From Tomocerus qinae (Eukaryota > Arthropoda > Collembola > Entomobryomorpha > Tomoceridae), in the NCBI GenBank assembly GCA_020055645.1, contig CM034546.1:116982375-117046374 (forward strand): a stretch of DNA of 64,000 bases, written 5' to 3'. Below are positions 63,661-64,000 of this stretch, piece after piece (the first letter of the stretch is position 1; every line of letters starts with the position of its first letter). The translations under genes were made by a program, and so were the position numbers. The notes beneath the pieces are model-generated. The model had not been told where the DNA came from. It did no database searches and worked only from the letters and a program-made list of their open reading frames with translations.

Positions 63661-63926
63661 CTGCCATGGCCATAAGTGATTTGTCTGTGGTCGCTGGCGG
63701 TCGTCTTACATGTCCCGGTCCCTTTCTGCCTGCTCACCAGATCGAGTTGCGGGACAGTGTTGAGTCGTTCCGTCTCTTGGTTCAGTACTCTTCACTAAGT
63801 CTCTTCGTGTAAGTCTGTACACTTAGTAAAGTTGTTCCGGGAGTCACTGCAAGTAAGCCCTCGCGGCTTGAGCGGTAGCATAGCTCTACTAATCAATAGT
63901 AGTAGCCGTGCTCTCCCCCTAACACC
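63661..63926. other. GC-richer right end of the repeat block
   Basis: This segment is clearly richer in G and C than its surroundings. It contains small stems, including CTACTA/TAGTAG around ATCAA near 63,875-63,895 and ACTAAGT/ACTTAGT near 63,795-63,828, and an A-box-like TTGAGCGGTAGC without a B box. It might be a second SINE or transposon end. No coding frame is supported. The window ends in plain sequence after 63,940. Confidence 0.35.
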
Positions 63927-64000
63927 ATGACACGAACATGTTATTTTGCACTTGATACTCAATATAGGGTGTGTGTATATAAATAGAGCGCATTTACATC

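Larger units (their letters stand above)
60913..63940. mobile_element. Possible 3.0-kb composite insertion between 14-bp direct repeats
   Basis: ATGACACGAACATG occurs at 60913-60926 and 63927-63940, enclosing 3,000 bp. The enclosed block begins at a tRNA-like SINE head and contains two 21-bp arrays in opposite orientation, a 130-bp satellite and a GC-richer right end. A 14-bp duplication would fit LINE-driven insertion. Chance 14-mer repeats do occur in a window this size, so the boundary is a hypothesis. No transposase or reverse transcriptase is seen. Confidence 0.4.

Noticed and set aside
63870-63922. Helitron 3' end (hairpin followed by CTAA)
   Set aside because: A small stem and CCCCCTAA are present, but no matching TC start, Rep/helicase or A/T insertion context is seen, and the 14-bp direct repeats argue against it.

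Overview
The window looks like nuclear DNA of an invertebrate animal, most likely a protostome and possibly an arthropod. It is AT-rich, has spliced genes with GT-AG introns from 69 bp to more than 5 kb, long gene-poor stretches, Asn/Ser-rich homopolymer runs in one protein, and several families of non-autonomous transposons and tandem repeats. There is nothing bacterial, no operon and no CRISPR array. I cannot name the species.

Layout. (1) 1-10,472, minus strand: the 5' three coding exons (1,707 residues visible) of a very large protein. Its first 29 residues carry the C-x12-C-x2-C-x6-H signature of the PEAK1/PRAG1 (SgK269/SgK223, NKF3) pseudokinase scaffolds. The gene runs off the left edge before any kinase-like domain. 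(2) 10,473-53,273: about 43 kb without a supportable coding region, holding a 740-bp foldback element with hAT-like 8-bp target duplications (11,299-12,054), a 1,135-bp TIR element with TA duplications (25,040-26,178) and a short (AGTT)n-tailed retroelement-like fragment near 52.8 kb. (3) 53,274-55,094, plus strand: a gene with an N-terminal MYCBP (AMY-1)-like domain and coiled coil, followed by a roughly 480-residue unrecognised tail. Its first coding exon is unresolved. (4) 55,579-58,263: a stack of arrays, made of (GT)n, a 31-bp minisatellite that repeats the heat-shock-element core TTCTAGAA, a G-rich 51-bp minisatellite, and a diverged inverted repeat. (5) 58,473-60,170, plus strand: a complete five-exon gene for replication factor C subunit 3 (355 aa) with one probable GC-AG intron and an E2F-like site upstream. 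(6) 60,336-60,754: a 411-bp near-palindromic MITE between TTAA duplications. (7) 60,913-63,940: a 3.0-kb block between 14-bp direct repeats. It holds a tRNA-like SINE head, inverted 21-bp arrays and a 130-bp satellite with a trimeric higher-order pattern.

The three genes show no obvious shared pathway: a signalling scaffold reading left, a MYCBP-like protein and a DNA-replication clamp-loader subunit reading right. The main novelty is in the mobile and tandem-repeat DNA around RFC3, and in the MYCBP-like domain joined to a long unknown tail.
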